This document shows positions 33,013 through 42,518 of a stretch of DNA of 64,000 nt, one piece after another (position 1 is the first letter of the stretch; each line of letters opens with the position of its first letter). A program made the position numbers and the translations under genes. The stretch comes from Nocardia terpenica. Lineage in GTDB: Bacteria > Actinomycetota > Actinomycetes > Mycobacteriales > Mycobacteriaceae. The notes under the pieces were generated by a model. The model saw nothing but the letters and a program-made list of their open reading frames with translations, was not told where the DNA came from and searched no databases. The DNA lies in the NCBI RefSeq assembly GCF_013186535.1, contig NZ_JABMCZ010000001.1:682001-746000 (forward strand). The letters run 5' to 3'.

Positions 33013-34158
33013 TCAGTCCCAGCGGACTTGCACCGACAGTGGCTTGCGGAACACGAGGCCGTGGGGTCGGGCTGGTTCGTCCAGTCGCAGGCCCGGAAGT
33101 GTGAGCAGCTTTTCCAGTGCCGCTTCGGTTTCGAGGCGGGCCAGTGGGGCGCCGAAGCAGGAGTGTGGGCCCCGTGCGAATGTGAGGTGTGTGGCGGTGT
33201 CGGAGCGGTGTATCGAGAACCGGTCCGGGTCGGTGAATATCTCGGGGTCTCGATTGGCTCCCGCGAGGGACACTCGGACCAGGTCGCCTCGGGCGATCGG
33301 GACACCGCCGAGTTCGGTGTCCGCCGTGGCGTAGCGGTCGACCACCGCAGCGGTCGGTTCCAGCCGTAGTGATTCCTCGATCGCGGCGGGTAGCAGGTTC
33401 GGTTCGGCCTGGACCAGGGTGTGTTGGTTGGGATGGTCGAGCAGGTGCACGACCGTGTTGGTGATCATGCCCTCTGTGGTGTCGATGCCGCCGAACATGA
33501 GCACTGCGGCGTTCGCCGCTACCTGTTCGGTGTCCAGGCCGTGTGCCCGGGCCGCGGCGAACAGTGCGGAGTCTGCGGCGGCTATGACGCTGTCTCGCAG
33601 TTGCTTTCGCACGTCGTTGGCGTCGGCCGGTCGGCCTGCGGTCAGGTCGGATACGGCGGCGACGAGTGTTTGGTACCAGGACCGGATCGTGGTGGCGTCC
33701 ACATCCGGGAGGCCGAGGGTTTCGGCCATCACCGTGACAGCCAGCGGGCCCGCGAACTCGGCCCGCAGGTCCGCCCGCCCGTTCGGCATGATCGTGGCGA
33801 GCAGGTGTTCGGCTGTGGTGTGGACGAATTCGGTGAGTCGCTCCCGCACCAGTGGCGGTCGGAATGGGCGGGCGAACGGGTCACGGTGGCGGGCGTGTGC
33901 GGTGCCGTCCAAGCTCAGCATGTTCGGGCCGAGTAGCCGGGCCGTGGAGAACCGGGGGTCGTCGACGGTGAATGTCTCGGCGTCCCGCAATACTGTGCGG
34001 GCCAGGTGGTAGCCGGTTACGAGCCAGCCGTCGAACACGGGTAGCCAGGACACCGGTTCGCTGGTACGCAGCTCGGCGAGCAGTGGGTGCGGATCGCGTT
34101 CCAGGTCCTCGATCAGCATGCCCGCACCGATCGGGAAACAACCGAGCGTCATACACAC
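33013..34158 (-). CDS. Cytochrome P450
   Basis: The 381-aa soluble bacterial P450 is slightly shorter than average. The haem-binding loop FARGPHSCFGAPLAR has its Cys at 334; the K-helix ExxR is E262-R265 (EESLRLEP). The I-helix reads FGGIDTTEG (222-230), keeping the acid and Thr pair. It needs ferredoxin and reductase partners that are not nearby. The substrate is unknown. The isolated position, convergent with the DUF397 gene and away from the phosphonate cluster, argues against a role in the cluster. Start: ATG 34158, with ATG 34152 as an alternative. Confidence 0.9.
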   Translation of the reverse strand: MCMTLGCFPIGAGMLIEDLERDPHPLLAELRTSEPVSWLPVFDGWLVTGYHLARTVLRDAETFTVDDPRFSTARLLGPNMLSLDGTAHARHRDPFARPFRPPLVRERLTEFVHTTAEHLLATIMPNGRADLRAEFAGPLAVTVMAETLGLPDVDATTIRSWYQTLVAAVSDLTAGRPADANDVRKQLRDSVIAAADSALFAAARAHGLDTEQVAANAAVLMFGGIDTTEGMITNTVVHLLDHPNQHTLVQAEPNLLPAAIEESLRLEPTAAVVDRYATADTELGGVPIARGDLVRVSLAGANRDPEIFTDPDRFSIHRSDTATHLTFARGPHSCFGAPLARLETEAALEKLLTLPGLRLDEPARPHGLVFRKPLSVQVRWD

Positions 34159-34873
34159 GACGGTACGTTCCCGGGGATCGGTTTCGCCTCCACATTGTCT
34201 CGCTCCGAGTAGTGAGCGTTACACGCGCACCAAGCAAGTGCGCTCCGCCGACCCAAAAAGGATTCCCCGGTCGCTGAGATATCAGCCCTGCCGATGTCCA
34301 TTTCCGGCTGGTTTGGAGGAGTCCTCCGGTGAGACACCGTCCGTACCTGCGAACCCACATCGCCGCTCACTCACCTACCCAAGCACCCTGCCCGCTGCTT
34401 GCTGGCCGACCAAGGCATCGCCGTCCAATTCCTGACACTGCTGACCCCGGGGGCTACGTGCTCACCTAGGCTGCGTCGCGATCCGTCCAACTGTGTGCGT
34501 GTTTGCCTTGGAGTTGCGCGATTGGTGTGAAGTGTCCTACATTGGCTGTGCGCCCCTTTCTCGGGGGTTTCCCGGTGATCGCTGGTAGCGGATCCGGATG
34601 TAGCGCCACAAGAGCATGAGCAGCGCGTAACGCGTGGTTGTGCTGTGGTTTCCCGACATATGACGTGATCGACGGATAGTTCGGTACGAGTGTCGGCGCG
34701 CATTCGCCATGAGCCTGCCTGGTGCAGAGCGAGCCGCGAACGGCGTCTTTCCGCCTGCGGCCTTCGCGATGCCTGCGGGTCGCCGTGGAAGTGGGTCCGC
34801 CATGCGGAGATCCGACCTTGGAAAGCGTCGTTTTCGTCGTGGGTTCATAGCCAGCACGTTGCGGGATGACGCC
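34159..34873. other. Intergenic region before the conjugation operon
   Basis: No gene could be supported. Frames on both strands are Arg-rich shadows. The operon promoter must lie here, but no convincing -35/-10 pair was picked out. Confidence 0.5.
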
Positions 34874-35680
34874 ATGCGTGGCACCGCGCAGCCGTCCTCG
34901 CGAATTCAAGCGCTCGCCGATACTTTGCCGCCGCCGGTCCGGCAAGCCATCGCGCAAGCCCAGCAGGCGTTCGACACAGGTCCAGGCACAACTGCGCATT
35001 CGCTGCATCCGGTGTCGAGCAGAGCCGCACGGTTCACCGGCCTGAACACTGCGACATCTGGCTTGGCTGAGGATTTCACCGCGGTGTGGGTCGAGCTAGA
35101 GAGTCGGCGCACTCATGGTCGGGCGCAAACGGGAGCGCGTCGATGCTTCGCGATCATCGCGGCGGCCACTTGCGCAGCGACACTGTCGATCGCGGTCGCG
35201 CTGTCGCTTCCCAAGTCCGTCACACATTTCCCCCGCACGAGCGGACCACGGCCTAGCCACCGGCCCTCTCCGGTCGCAACCGCCGCGTCGGCATCGCCGG
35301 TCGCGGACGCCTGCCCGAAAGTGCCTGTGGTCACCGACCGCACGGTCGAGGGCACCGCTACGGGCGGATCCGACTCGGGACCCGACGCGGTGATGGCGTT
35401 CGAAACCGCGTATTACACGAAGCGCAGCGGCGCGGCGACACGCGCGGTGACCACCCCTGACGCACAAGTGCCTGCGGCGGCGGCGGTGATTCAGGCGGGC
35501 ATCGGCTCCATCCCACCCGGCTCCGAGTTCTGCGTCGTAGTCAGTCCGGCCGGAACCGACGCCTGGCATGTCGATGTGACCGAGACCAGATCCACTCGAC
35601 CGCCGACGCTCTACCGGCAGATGGTGACCACCGTCAGCGTGGACGGTCGGGTCCTGATCACGGGGATCTCGCAGCGATGA
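34874..35680 (+). CDS. Single-pass membrane protein of the conjugation operon
   Basis: From ATG 34874 the protein has about 268 residues; a start at 34709 is open but the extra residues do not look like protein. A cytosolic helical part (QALADTLPPPVRQAIAQAQQ), one transmembrane helix (FAIIAAATCAATLSIAVALSL), a Pro/Ser-rich linker and an extracytoplasmic domain follow. That domain (VMAFETAYYTKRSG..., SEFCVVVSPAGTDAWHVDV) resembles the periplasm-facing domains found in actinobacterial conjugation loci. It overlaps the next gene by 4 bp. It is probably a structural part of the transfer machine. Confidence 0.65.
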   Translation: MRGTAQPSSRIQALADTLPPPVRQAIAQAQQAFDTGPGTTAHSLHPVSSRAARFTGLNTATSGLAEDFTAVWVELESRRTHGRAQTGARRCFAIIAAATCAATLSIAVALSLPKSVTHFPRTSGPRPSHRPSPVATAASASPVADACPKVPVVTDRTVEGTATGGSDSGPDAVMAFETAYYTKRSGAATRAVTTPDAQVPAAAAVIQAGIGSIPPGSEFCVVVSPAGTDAWHVDVTETRSTRPPTLYRQMVTTVSVDGRVLITGISQR

Positions 35681-36516
35681 GCACCGAATTCGATATCGAA
35701 TGCTGGGAATCCCTGCCGGTCGAGGCCAGTGACTATCCAGGGACTCCGCCGCATGCTTTGGCGCATCTGGTGCCGCGACACCCGCTGGAGGAGTCCGTTC
35801 CGGCGATCCTCGTGGTCGGCGGCTGCGGGGGAGCGGGTGCCACTACGACGGCGTTGGGTTTGGCGGCAGCGGTCGCGACCACGACGGACTACGACGCGGT
35901 CGCGGTCGATGCGACCGCGACCGGCGGCGACCTCGGGCTGCGCGGCGCGGACGAGCTGATGCGGCCGGTCTCGATGCAGTCGTGGCTGGCCGGAATCGAC
36001 TCCGGCACAACCAGTGTGAGCCGAGAGGTGCTGTCGTGCTCGAGTTCGGGCGCGGGATTGCTGTGGCGCGACGAGGCGCCGCTGCCGAAGCGGACCACGG
36101 TGGCCACGGCCGCGCAGTTGTTGACGCTGTCGGGCTATTTCGGGGTCTACGACGGTGGGTACCCGGTGTCGTCACGGCATCTGCTGCCGCTGATCGCCGA
36201 TGGCCGCACCTGTCTGGTCCTGACCATCCCCGCGCGGGCGGACGCGGCGAACCGGATGGGTGCGAGTCTGCAATGGCTCGACGACAACCTCGGCGGTGAC
36301 GTCGTCGCCGACACGACCGTGGTGGTGTCGCACCAGAGTCCTGACACCGGACCGGTCGCCGACCGGTTACGCCGCCACCTCGCGGGCTGGGTCCGCGACG
36401 TGCTCGAAGTTCCCTTCGACCCGCATCTGACATCTGGTCTGGCGATCAGCGTCGACCAACTCACCCCCGCTACCAGTGCCGCGTACGCGCGCATCGTCGA
36501 AGGAGTCTGGCCGTGA
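35677..36516 (+). CDS. MinD/ParA-like protein with degenerate P-loop
   Basis: The 279 residues have the MinD/ParA fold: ILVVGGCGGAGATTTALGLA at 44-63 stands where the deviant Walker A (KGGxGKT) is expected, and VAVDATATGGDL is the Walker A' strand. Neither Lys of the motif is present, so nucleotide binding must be unusual or lost. Relatives occur in actinobacterial conjugation and septum-site loci. It is coupled on both sides by 4-bp overlaps. Confidence 0.7.
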   Translation: MSTEFDIECWESLPVEASDYPGTPPHALAHLVPRHPLEESVPAILVVGGCGGAGATTTALGLAAAVATTTDYDAVAVDATATGGDLGLRGADELMRPVSMQSWLAGIDSGTTSVSREVLSCSSSGAGLLWRDEAPLPKRTTVATAAQLLTLSGYFGVYDGGYPVSSRHLLPLIADGRTCLVLTIPARADAANRMGASLQWLDDNLGGDVVADTTVVVSHQSPDTGPVADRLRRHLAGWVRDVLEVPFDPHLTSGLAISVDQLTPATSAAYARIVEGVWP

Positions 36517-38519
36517 ACCGCCCGATTATCATTCTTGCGGTCTCGGTTGCCGCGATCACCGCGACGGTAGTGTCTGCGACCGGCAGCGCAGTCGCCGCAC
36601 CCGCTGACGGGGCCGCTGGTGGCTCGGGATGCCCTGCCGTGGCGGGGATATTCTTGCCCGGAACGTGGGAAACCAACCCGAGCGCCGACCCGGCCCGCCC
36701 GGTCGGGATGCTCGCACCGGTCGCCACCGGCCTGCAGGCGCGATTCGGGAGCCGGTTCCTGGCCCGATTCCCCGGATACTCGGCCTCGGCGTGGGACCGT
36801 GGCCTGTCCTACGCCGACAGCGAAGCCACCGGCATCGCTGCCGCGACGCGGGAAATCACGGGAATCGCACGACGTTGCGCGGCAACGAAATTCGTGCTGT
36901 CGGGCTATTCGCAAGGCGCGGACGCGATCGGCGACGTCGCCGCCGGGATCGGTTGTCATTCCGACCCGATCCCGCCGCAGCGAGTGATCGCGGTCGGGTT
37001 GGTTGCCGACCCCAAGCAAGGCACCGCGGGCGGCAAACTAGTTGGCCCCCGTGTCACCGGCCAAGGCATTGAAGGCCCACGACCCAGCGGGTTCTGTCAA
37101 CTGTCGGCGATCACCGCCGAATTGTGCGACCCGAGAGACGAATACTGCTCCACCGACGCCGCGACCAACCCGATCCTCGCCGGCCTGGGGCGAATCCTGA
37201 CCGGCCACACCCCCGGACCCGCCGCCGGGCCATCGACCGGGTCCGGACCGAGCGACAGCTCCGGCACGACTGACGGCCCGGACAAGACGACCGCGCTGAC
37301 CCAGTCGCTGATCTCGGACTTCACAGGCGCAGACCTACCGAGACTGGCGTCGAACATCAACACAGTTGTCTCGCAGGCACTGTCGGAACACCTCGATCCC
37401 GCCACCGTATCCTCGGCTGCGGCAGCGGTGCAGTCCACCCTGCGTCCGTTGGCGGACCTGGCACGGTGGGCAGGCGGCAACCCCTCGACCACAGCGGGTC
37501 TGGCCCAGGCACCGGCCGGTTCACCACAACGGCAGGCCGGTCAGGTACTGACCGCCGCCCAGAACAGCAACCTGAGTGCGGCACTGAACTCGGTCGCCGC
37601 CATCGCATCCGGGGCGTCCGGAACCAACAACGCCGGTCCTGGCGACTTGACGGGCGCCGCCAAGACGCTCGCGTCCTCGACTGCGGCATTGACATCGACT
37701 CCCGCGGACGCACTGTCACAGGCACAAGCAGTGTTGTCGATCCTGAAACCGTCGACGATGTTCGACCAGGTCGTGAACGTCGCGACGAACACGCTGGCCT
37801 TCGCGACCAATGTCCCGAAAATCCTGGACACCCTGCGCGAGATCGTCGGGACCGTCGGTGACGGGCATACGGACCTGGCTGCCAAGGTCCGCGCGCTGCA
37901 TCAACAGTTCGGACAGCTGAACGTGCTGTGCAACCCGCTGGTGAAAATGGCGGCCGGTGTCGACTTGCATCTGGTCGCGAACCTGCTGGCACTGATCCCC
38001 GATCCCCAAGGCATCGCGCAGATCGCGTCGGCGGTCGTCGGCATCCTCGCCAACCTCGATGTCGTCGAACTCGCGCTGCAGGTCGGAGGGTTGCAGGACC
38101 AACTCTGGGGTATCGCCGAAGCCATCACCGGCGGTGGAAATCTCCTCGATGTTGGCTCCCGATTCCTCGGCCTGACCCCGACGCTGCTCGGTTTCGCCAC
38201 CACCGCAGTGAACACCCTGACCGGCGCAGCGAAGACCCCCGCAGCAGCGTTGGACGCCACACCGGCCGGCGGCTCGGCACCGTCGATGGGGGGTGCGCCC
38301 GATCTGGCGAGTCTGGCCGGGGCGCTGACCAACTCGGCGTCACAGGGCCTGGCTGACCTCGGCAAGCTGGTCTCCGCCGGAATTTCGGCGGCCTCGTTCT
38401 TCGCCAGCGGCGTGCACGAGGGCTACGACCATTTCGTCGTTGACGGCTCCGGCCGCAGCGCCATCACCTGGCTCACCGACTGGTTCGCCAGCCGCATCCA
38501 ACAAGTCGGGGCCGTGTGA
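36513..38519 (+). CDS. Cutinase-family secreted hydrolase with long C-terminal extension
   Basis: The 668 residues begin with a signal peptide (1-29). A cutinase domain follows: LPGTWETNP at 48-56, nucleophile S133 in GYSQGA, Asp in CDPRDEYC (206/209) and a His in ILTGHTPG (232) that fit the triad. After it comes a 430-residue Ala/Thr-rich, probably helical extension with no known domain. Cutinase-like enzymes hydrolyse esters of lipids or polyesters. In a transfer operon it may remodel the mycolate-type envelope of donor or recipient, which is inference. It starts at GTG 36513 (GTGA overlap) and is followed directly by the left end of the Tn7-like element. Confidence 0.8.
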   Translation: MNRPIIILAVSVAAITATVVSATGSAVAAPADGAAGGSGCPAVAGIFLPGTWETNPSADPARPVGMLAPVATGLQARFGSRFLARFPGYSASAWDRGLSYADSEATGIAAATREITGIARRCAATKFVLSGYSQGADAIGDVAAGIGCHSDPIPPQRVIAVGLVADPKQGTAGGKLVGPRVTGQGIEGPRPSGFCQLSAITAELCDPRDEYCSTDAATNPILAGLGRILTGHTPGPAAGPSTGSGPSDSSGTTDGPDKTTALTQSLISDFTGADLPRLASNINTVVSQALSEHLDPATVSSAAAAVQSTLRPLADLARWAGGNPSTTAGLAQAPAGSPQRQAGQVLTAAQNSNLSAALNSVAAIASGASGTNNAGPGDLTGAAKTLASSTAALTSTPADALSQAQAVLSILKPSTMFDQVVNVATNTLAFATNVPKILDTLREIVGTVGDGHTDLAAKVRALHQQFGQLNVLCNPLVKMAAGVDLHLVANLLALIPDPQGIAQIASAVVGILANLDVVELALQVGGLQDQLWGIAEAITGGGNLLDVGSRFLGLTPTLLGFATTAVNTLTGAAKTPAAALDATPAGGSAPSMGGAPDLASLAGALTNSASQGLADLGKLVSAGISAASFFASGVHEGYDHFVVDGSGRSAITWLTDWFASRIQQVGAV

Positions 38520-38538
38520 TGGACGAATATGGTGTAGG

Positions 38539-38577
38539 TTCTCATCTTTCTTGGCGTCTTCTCATTGATTTGGCGTT
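38539..38577 (+). repeat. Left-end TnsB-type binding-site repeats
   Basis: Two abutting copies, TTCTCATCTTTCTTGGCGTC and TTCTCATTGATTTGGCGTT, share TTCTCAT and TTGGCGT with a 4-5-nt spacer. A third copy in the opposite orientation is at 38590-38607 (GCGCCAGATCGGTGAGAA). All lie upstream of the tnsA start. Confidence 0.75.
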
Positions 38578-38662
38578 GATGTGGCGAGTGCGCCAGATCG
38601 GTGAGAATTGCCTGCGGCGTGTCTGCGACTGGTCCGTTCTCGACGGCGGAATGGTTGGCGGC

Positions 38663-39418
38663 ATGATTGAAAACATTTGTGTACCAACTGGTTTCGCTGA
38701 TTTCGGTTCTGCCGACGTGCGGGTCCGCTATCGGGGCAATGATGGCCGGTTCGCGGATACGACCTTGCGGCAGTTGCCGATCGGGGACGTGCTGGATGGT
38801 TTGCCGGTGCGGGAGTTCCGTTCCTACAAGGGGCGTCTGCATTATTCGGGCTGGTATTGGTCGTCCACGACCGGCGCGCACCTGGTGTACGAGAGCCGCC
38901 TGGAGCTGGCGAGATTGCTTGTGGCCGACCATGACCCGTCGGTGGTGGCGATAGCGGCGCAGCCGTTCCTGCTGGAAGGACCCGACGGTGAGCGGGTGCG
39001 GCGGCATGTGCCGGATCTGCTGCTGGCTCACGCCGATGGCGCCGTGACGGTGGTCGATGTGAAAGCGCCCTCGCGGGCGGGTGATCCGGCGGTGGCAGCG
39101 CAGTTCGCATGGACCGAGAAGTTGTGCGGTCTACGGGGATTCGGTTTCCAGGTGTGGACCGGCGCGGACCCAGTCGTGTTGGAGAATCTGCGGTTCCTGG
39201 CCGGATATCGCCGGCCGATGACGGTGCGCGCGGACTTGGCGGCGGCGGTGTTGCAGACAGCGGTGGCGCCGGTGAGCCTGGCTGCGCTGGAGCGTGGGCT
39301 GGCTGGGACGGCGAGCCCGTCGCTGATCCGGCCGGTGGTGTTGGGGCTGCTGTGGCAGTCGCGCCTGCGCGCGGATCTGGCGCGCCGCCTCGGCGGCGAC
39401 ACGGTGGTGGCGGCATGA
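38663..39418 (+). CDS. tnsA: TnsA-like endonuclease
   Basis: From ATG 38663 the protein is 251 aa; a GTG at 38516 is open, but that stretch contains the transposon-end repeats and is probably not coding. The nuclease core is visible: E77 in VYESRLELARLL, D118 in HVPDLLL and the VDVK motif with K134, the E-D-x-K pattern of TnsA. TnsA nicks the 5' ends of the transposon so that it leaves by cut-and-paste instead of forming cointegrates. The C-terminal part (about 180-251) resembles the winged region that contacts TnsC. Its stop overlaps tnsB as ATGA. Confidence 0.85.
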   Translation: MIENICVPTGFADFGSADVRVRYRGNDGRFADTTLRQLPIGDVLDGLPVREFRSYKGRLHYSGWYWSSTTGAHLVYESRLELARLLVADHDPSVVAIAAQPFLLEGPDGERVRRHVPDLLLAHADGAVTVVDVKAPSRAGDPAVAAQFAWTEKLCGLRGFGFQVWTGADPVVLENLRFLAGYRRPMTVRADLAAAVLQTAVAPVSLAALERGLAGTASPSLIRPVVLGLLWQSRLRADLARRLGGDTVVAA

Positions 39419-41475
39419 ATACACGCACGGTCCAGGTCGCGGTGGGTGTGGTGTTGCTGTTCGACGGTGAGACGGTGCGGATCGTCGAGTTCGACGGACG
39501 CCGGGTCACGCTGCGCCACAGCGATGATCGGTTCACGACGGTCACGGTGGCTGAGTTCGTTTCTCGTGCATGCGGTCTCGACGCGGGCGGCGATGGCTTC
39601 GAAGATGCCGGACTGATTCTGGCCGGGCTGTCGGCGTCCGAGCGGGAGCTGGTAGCCGAGCGGGCCGGGCACGTGCGGGAAGTGTTGACCGGTTACCGGG
39701 CCGGTCACGCCGAGGCCGCCGCGGACGGTGAGCCCAGATCCGAGTACGGCGTGGGTGTGGCGCTGGCGGATCGCTACCGGGCCAAGGCCGGTGAACTGGG
39801 CATCGGCGTGCGCACGATCCAGCGGTGGGCGGCGGCCTACCGCCGCGCCGGGGAGGCCGGACTGGTCGACGACCGGTCCCGCAAGGGGCGGTGGACGGCG
39901 GTGGATCCCCGCTGGGACGCGGCGGTGCGTGCGGAATTCGCTGCGGGCGTGGATAAGTCGACACCGTCGCGGGCGGCGCTGTTGATGCGCGTGGCGCAGC
40001 GGCTCGAGCGCGAGCACGGGGCGGGCGTGGTGGCGGTGCCCTCGCAGGCGACGGCGTATCGGCGCCTCGAGCTGTTGGCCAAGGGCACCAACGCGGTCTC
40101 GGGATCGGCGAGCGGACGCCGCTCGATCGCGGAGCGCCCGGCGGGGGTTTACGGGCGGCTGCGGGCGATGCGGCCGGGCGAGTATGTCGTGCTCGATACC
40201 CAGGATTTGGACGTGTTCGCGATGGAACCGGTGACCTGCCGGTGGCTGCGGGCCCAGTTGACCGTCGCCCAAGACCTGTTCGACCGCCAGATTCTGGGGT
40301 TGAAGGTCACGCCGGTGTCGACCAAGGCGGTCGATGTCGCGGGCGTGTTGTTCGAGGCGGTCACCGGCCACGGCTCGGGGCGTCCGGCGTTGGGGCCCGC
40401 GCACGGGCTGCCGGATCGCCTGGTGTTCACCGAATCCGGTGAATCCGACGGCGAGATCTGGTGCCCGCCAGAGACGTTGGTGATCGATCACGGCCAAGCG
40501 TTTGTGTCGACGCATGTGATCGGGGTCTGCGCTCGGCTGGGCATCTCGATCCAGCCCGCGCAACCACGCAAACCCACCGACAAACCCACCGTCGAACGAT
40601 TTTTCCGATCCCTGCGCGAGGGCCTGATCCAGCACCTGCCCGCCTACAAGGGCCCGGACCTGCACAGCCGCGGCGCCGGTCTGCCGGAGCAGGCGTTTTT
40701 GTTCCTGCACGAACTCGAAGACATCATCCGCGACTGGATCACCACGGTCTATCACAGGACACCCCATGACGGTCTGGTAGTGCCGGACTGGCCGCGAGTG
40801 GCGTTGTCGCCCAACGACATGTTCGCCGTCGGCCTGGCCAAGGCCGGAGTGCTGCGCATCCCGGCGGCACCGGAACTGGTGTTGGAGTTCCTGCGAGTGG
40901 CGTGGCGCACGATCCAGCACTACGGCGTCGAGATCGATGGCCGCCGCTACAACGGGGCCGCGCTGGATCTCTACCGCAACCGGCGCAGCGACTACGGCGG
41001 CATCGCCGCCGGCAAGTGGCCGGTGCGGGTCAACGATGACGACGTGCGAGTTGTCTATTTCCAGGACCCCGCCGACGCGAGCTGGCATCGCCTGGACTGG
41101 GAACACGCCCCCATGCTGGACACCCCGTTCTCGGCCGAAGCCGCCCGCTACGCCCGAGACCTCGCCACCGCCACCGACCGATTCGCCGACCCGGTGCAGG
41201 CATTGGCGCAGGTGCTGAGTCGCTGGAGCACCGGGGAGGTGATCGATCGACGCGAGCGACGCATGGCCGCGCGATTGTCGGCCGAACGCAGCGGGATCCA
41301 AGCGCTCGCCGAGCTCACCGCAGCCGAGCCTGCCCCCGCCGTCACGACGGCGGAACCGGTCACGCAGATCCACGGTGACGACGACACCGAGGACGAGGTG
41401 TTCGACGACCCCGAACTCGACGGCGGCGACGTCGCCGACGGCTTCTGGGACGACGCATTGGAGGTGCTGCCATGA
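39415..41475 (+). CDS. tnsB: TnsB-like DDE transposase
   Basis: The 686 residues start at ATG 39415; upstream frames are shadows of tnsA. DNA-binding helices lie at about 115-145 (GIGVRTIQRWAAAYRRAG) and 180-220. The retroviral-integrase-type core has D261 (VVLDTQD), D358 (LVIDHGQAF) and E394 (PTVERFFRSL), with exactly 35 residues between the last two, the classic DD35E. A Mu-type C-terminal beta domain (about 560-620) and an acidic tail (last 40 residues) that would contact TnsC follow. It recognises the end repeats and joins 3' ends to the target. Confidence 0.93.
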   Translation: MNTRTVQVAVGVVLLFDGETVRIVEFDGRRVTLRHSDDRFTTVTVAEFVSRACGLDAGGDGFEDAGLILAGLSASERELVAERAGHVREVLTGYRAGHAEAAADGEPRSEYGVGVALADRYRAKAGELGIGVRTIQRWAAAYRRAGEAGLVDDRSRKGRWTAVDPRWDAAVRAEFAAGVDKSTPSRAALLMRVAQRLEREHGAGVVAVPSQATAYRRLELLAKGTNAVSGSASGRRSIAERPAGVYGRLRAMRPGEYVVLDTQDLDVFAMEPVTCRWLRAQLTVAQDLFDRQILGLKVTPVSTKAVDVAGVLFEAVTGHGSGRPALGPAHGLPDRLVFTESGESDGEIWCPPETLVIDHGQAFVSTHVIGVCARLGISIQPAQPRKPTDKPTVERFFRSLREGLIQHLPAYKGPDLHSRGAGLPEQAFLFLHELEDIIRDWITTVYHRTPHDGLVVPDWPRVALSPNDMFAVGLAKAGVLRIPAAPELVLEFLRVAWRTIQHYGVEIDGRRYNGAALDLYRNRRSDYGGIAAGKWPVRVNDDDVRVVYFQDPADASWHRLDWEHAPMLDTPFSAEAARYARDLATATDRFADPVQALAQVLSRWSTGEVIDRRERRMAARLSAERSGIQALAELTAAEPAPAVTTAEPVTQIHGDDDTEDEVFDDPELDGGDVADGFWDDALEVLP

Positions 41476-42518
41476 ATACTGCCTACAGCCTCTCACGCAA
41501 ACAAGGGTGGCGCCGCTTCGTCGACACCCGCGCCCGGACCCGCCCCGAGGCCATGACCCCGAAAGCATTGGCGGCGTTGGGCTGCGACGCGATCGCGGAC
41601 TACAACGACACCCGCTGCGATTGGCACGCGAATTTCGGCACCATCGCCACACCCCAGCTGATCACGGTCCGCGACGAACTGGACGTGATCGTGGCGTCGA
41701 ATCGCCAAGACCCCGACCGGGTTCGCGGCGCGGCCGTGATCGACGGCTATCCCGGACTGGGCAAGACCACGATCGTGAACCTGTTCGGCCGGGATTTCCA
41801 CCGAGCCGCGCTACGCCGCCGCGGTGAGCTCACCGACGAAGGCCACGAACACATTCCGGTATTCCGGGTCGGGCTGACCTCGAACACCACACTGCGCACG
41901 TTGAACAAGATGATCTGCCAGTTCTACGGTCATCCCGCAGCCGAACGCGCCAGCGCCGCGCAGCTGGCCAGCTACGCCACCGATTGCGTGCTCTCCTGCG
42001 ACACCCGCGTCGGCATCATCGACGACATCCATTTCATCCGTCACGATTCCCGCGACGGTCTGGCGGTCAGCAACCACCTGAAATGGCTGGCGAATGAGCT
42101 GCCGGTCACCTTCATCTATGCCGGGGTCGGGCTGGGCGAGCGGCGGTTCTTCGAGGAAGGACTCACCGGCGCGCAGGCCGCCCTCGCCCAGAGCGGGCGC
42201 CGCTGGACCCGGCTGACGGTGGAACCCTTCGACCACGACGAGCACTGGCACGCCCTGATCAAGGCCGTCGACCGCCAGGTCGTGTTGACCCGGCGGCGTC
42301 CCGGCCAGCTCAGCCGCCACATGGATTATCTATTCGCCCGCACCGGTGGGCATATCGGATCACTGATGACTCTGATCAACCGAGGCTGCTTCAAAGCGAT
42401 CCGCACCGGCACCGAATCCCTGACCCGGGAACTGCTGGACACCGTCCGCATCGATGAGACAGCCGAAAAGGCCGCACGCACAATCCGAACGGACACCCCG
42501 AAGGTGGTGACGCGATGA
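41472..42518 (+). CDS. tnsC: TnsC/TniB-like AAA+ ATPase
   Basis: The 348-aa AAA+ regulator has Walker A GYPGLGKT at 92-99 and Walker B VGIIDDIHFI (D184/D185). A sensor-type region follows, and a C-terminal helical part (SRHMDYLFARTGGHIGSLMTLI) is typical of TniB/TnsC. TnsC oligomers on DNA link the target-selecting TniQ to the TnsAB transposase and can impose target immunity. It is coupled by 4-bp overlaps to tnsB and tniQ. Confidence 0.9.
   Translation: MNTAYSLSRKQGWRRFVDTRARTRPEAMTPKALAALGCDAIADYNDTRCDWHANFGTIATPQLITVRDELDVIVASNRQDPDRVRGAAVIDGYPGLGKTTIVNLFGRDFHRAALRRRGELTDEGHEHIPVFRVGLTSNTTLRTLNKMICQFYGHPAAERASAAQLASYATDCVLSCDTRVGIIDDIHFIRHDSRDGLAVSNHLKWLANELPVTFIYAGVGLGERRFFEEGLTGAQAALAQSGRRWTRLTVEPFDHDEHWHALIKAVDRQVVLTRRRPGQLSRHMDYLFARTGGHIGSLMTLINRGCFKAIRTGTESLTRELLDTVRIDETAEKAARTIRTDTPKVVTR

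Noticed and set aside
33013..34158. P450 as a member of the phosphonate cluster
   Set aside because: It lies 14 kb away, on the other strand, with unrelated loci in between.
34466..35008. 180-codon open frame on the - strand
   Set aside because: Arg- and Pro-rich, no start signal, and it overlaps the start of the membrane protein gene; typical GC-driven shadow.
38516..38662. Extended N-terminus of TnsA from GTG 38516
   Set aside because: This stretch holds the transposon-end repeats and has no TnsA similarity; the start was placed at 38663.
39028..41652. 874-codon open frame on the - strand opposite tnsB
   Set aside because: Antisense shadow of a high-GC gene; His/Arg/Gly-rich, with no motif.
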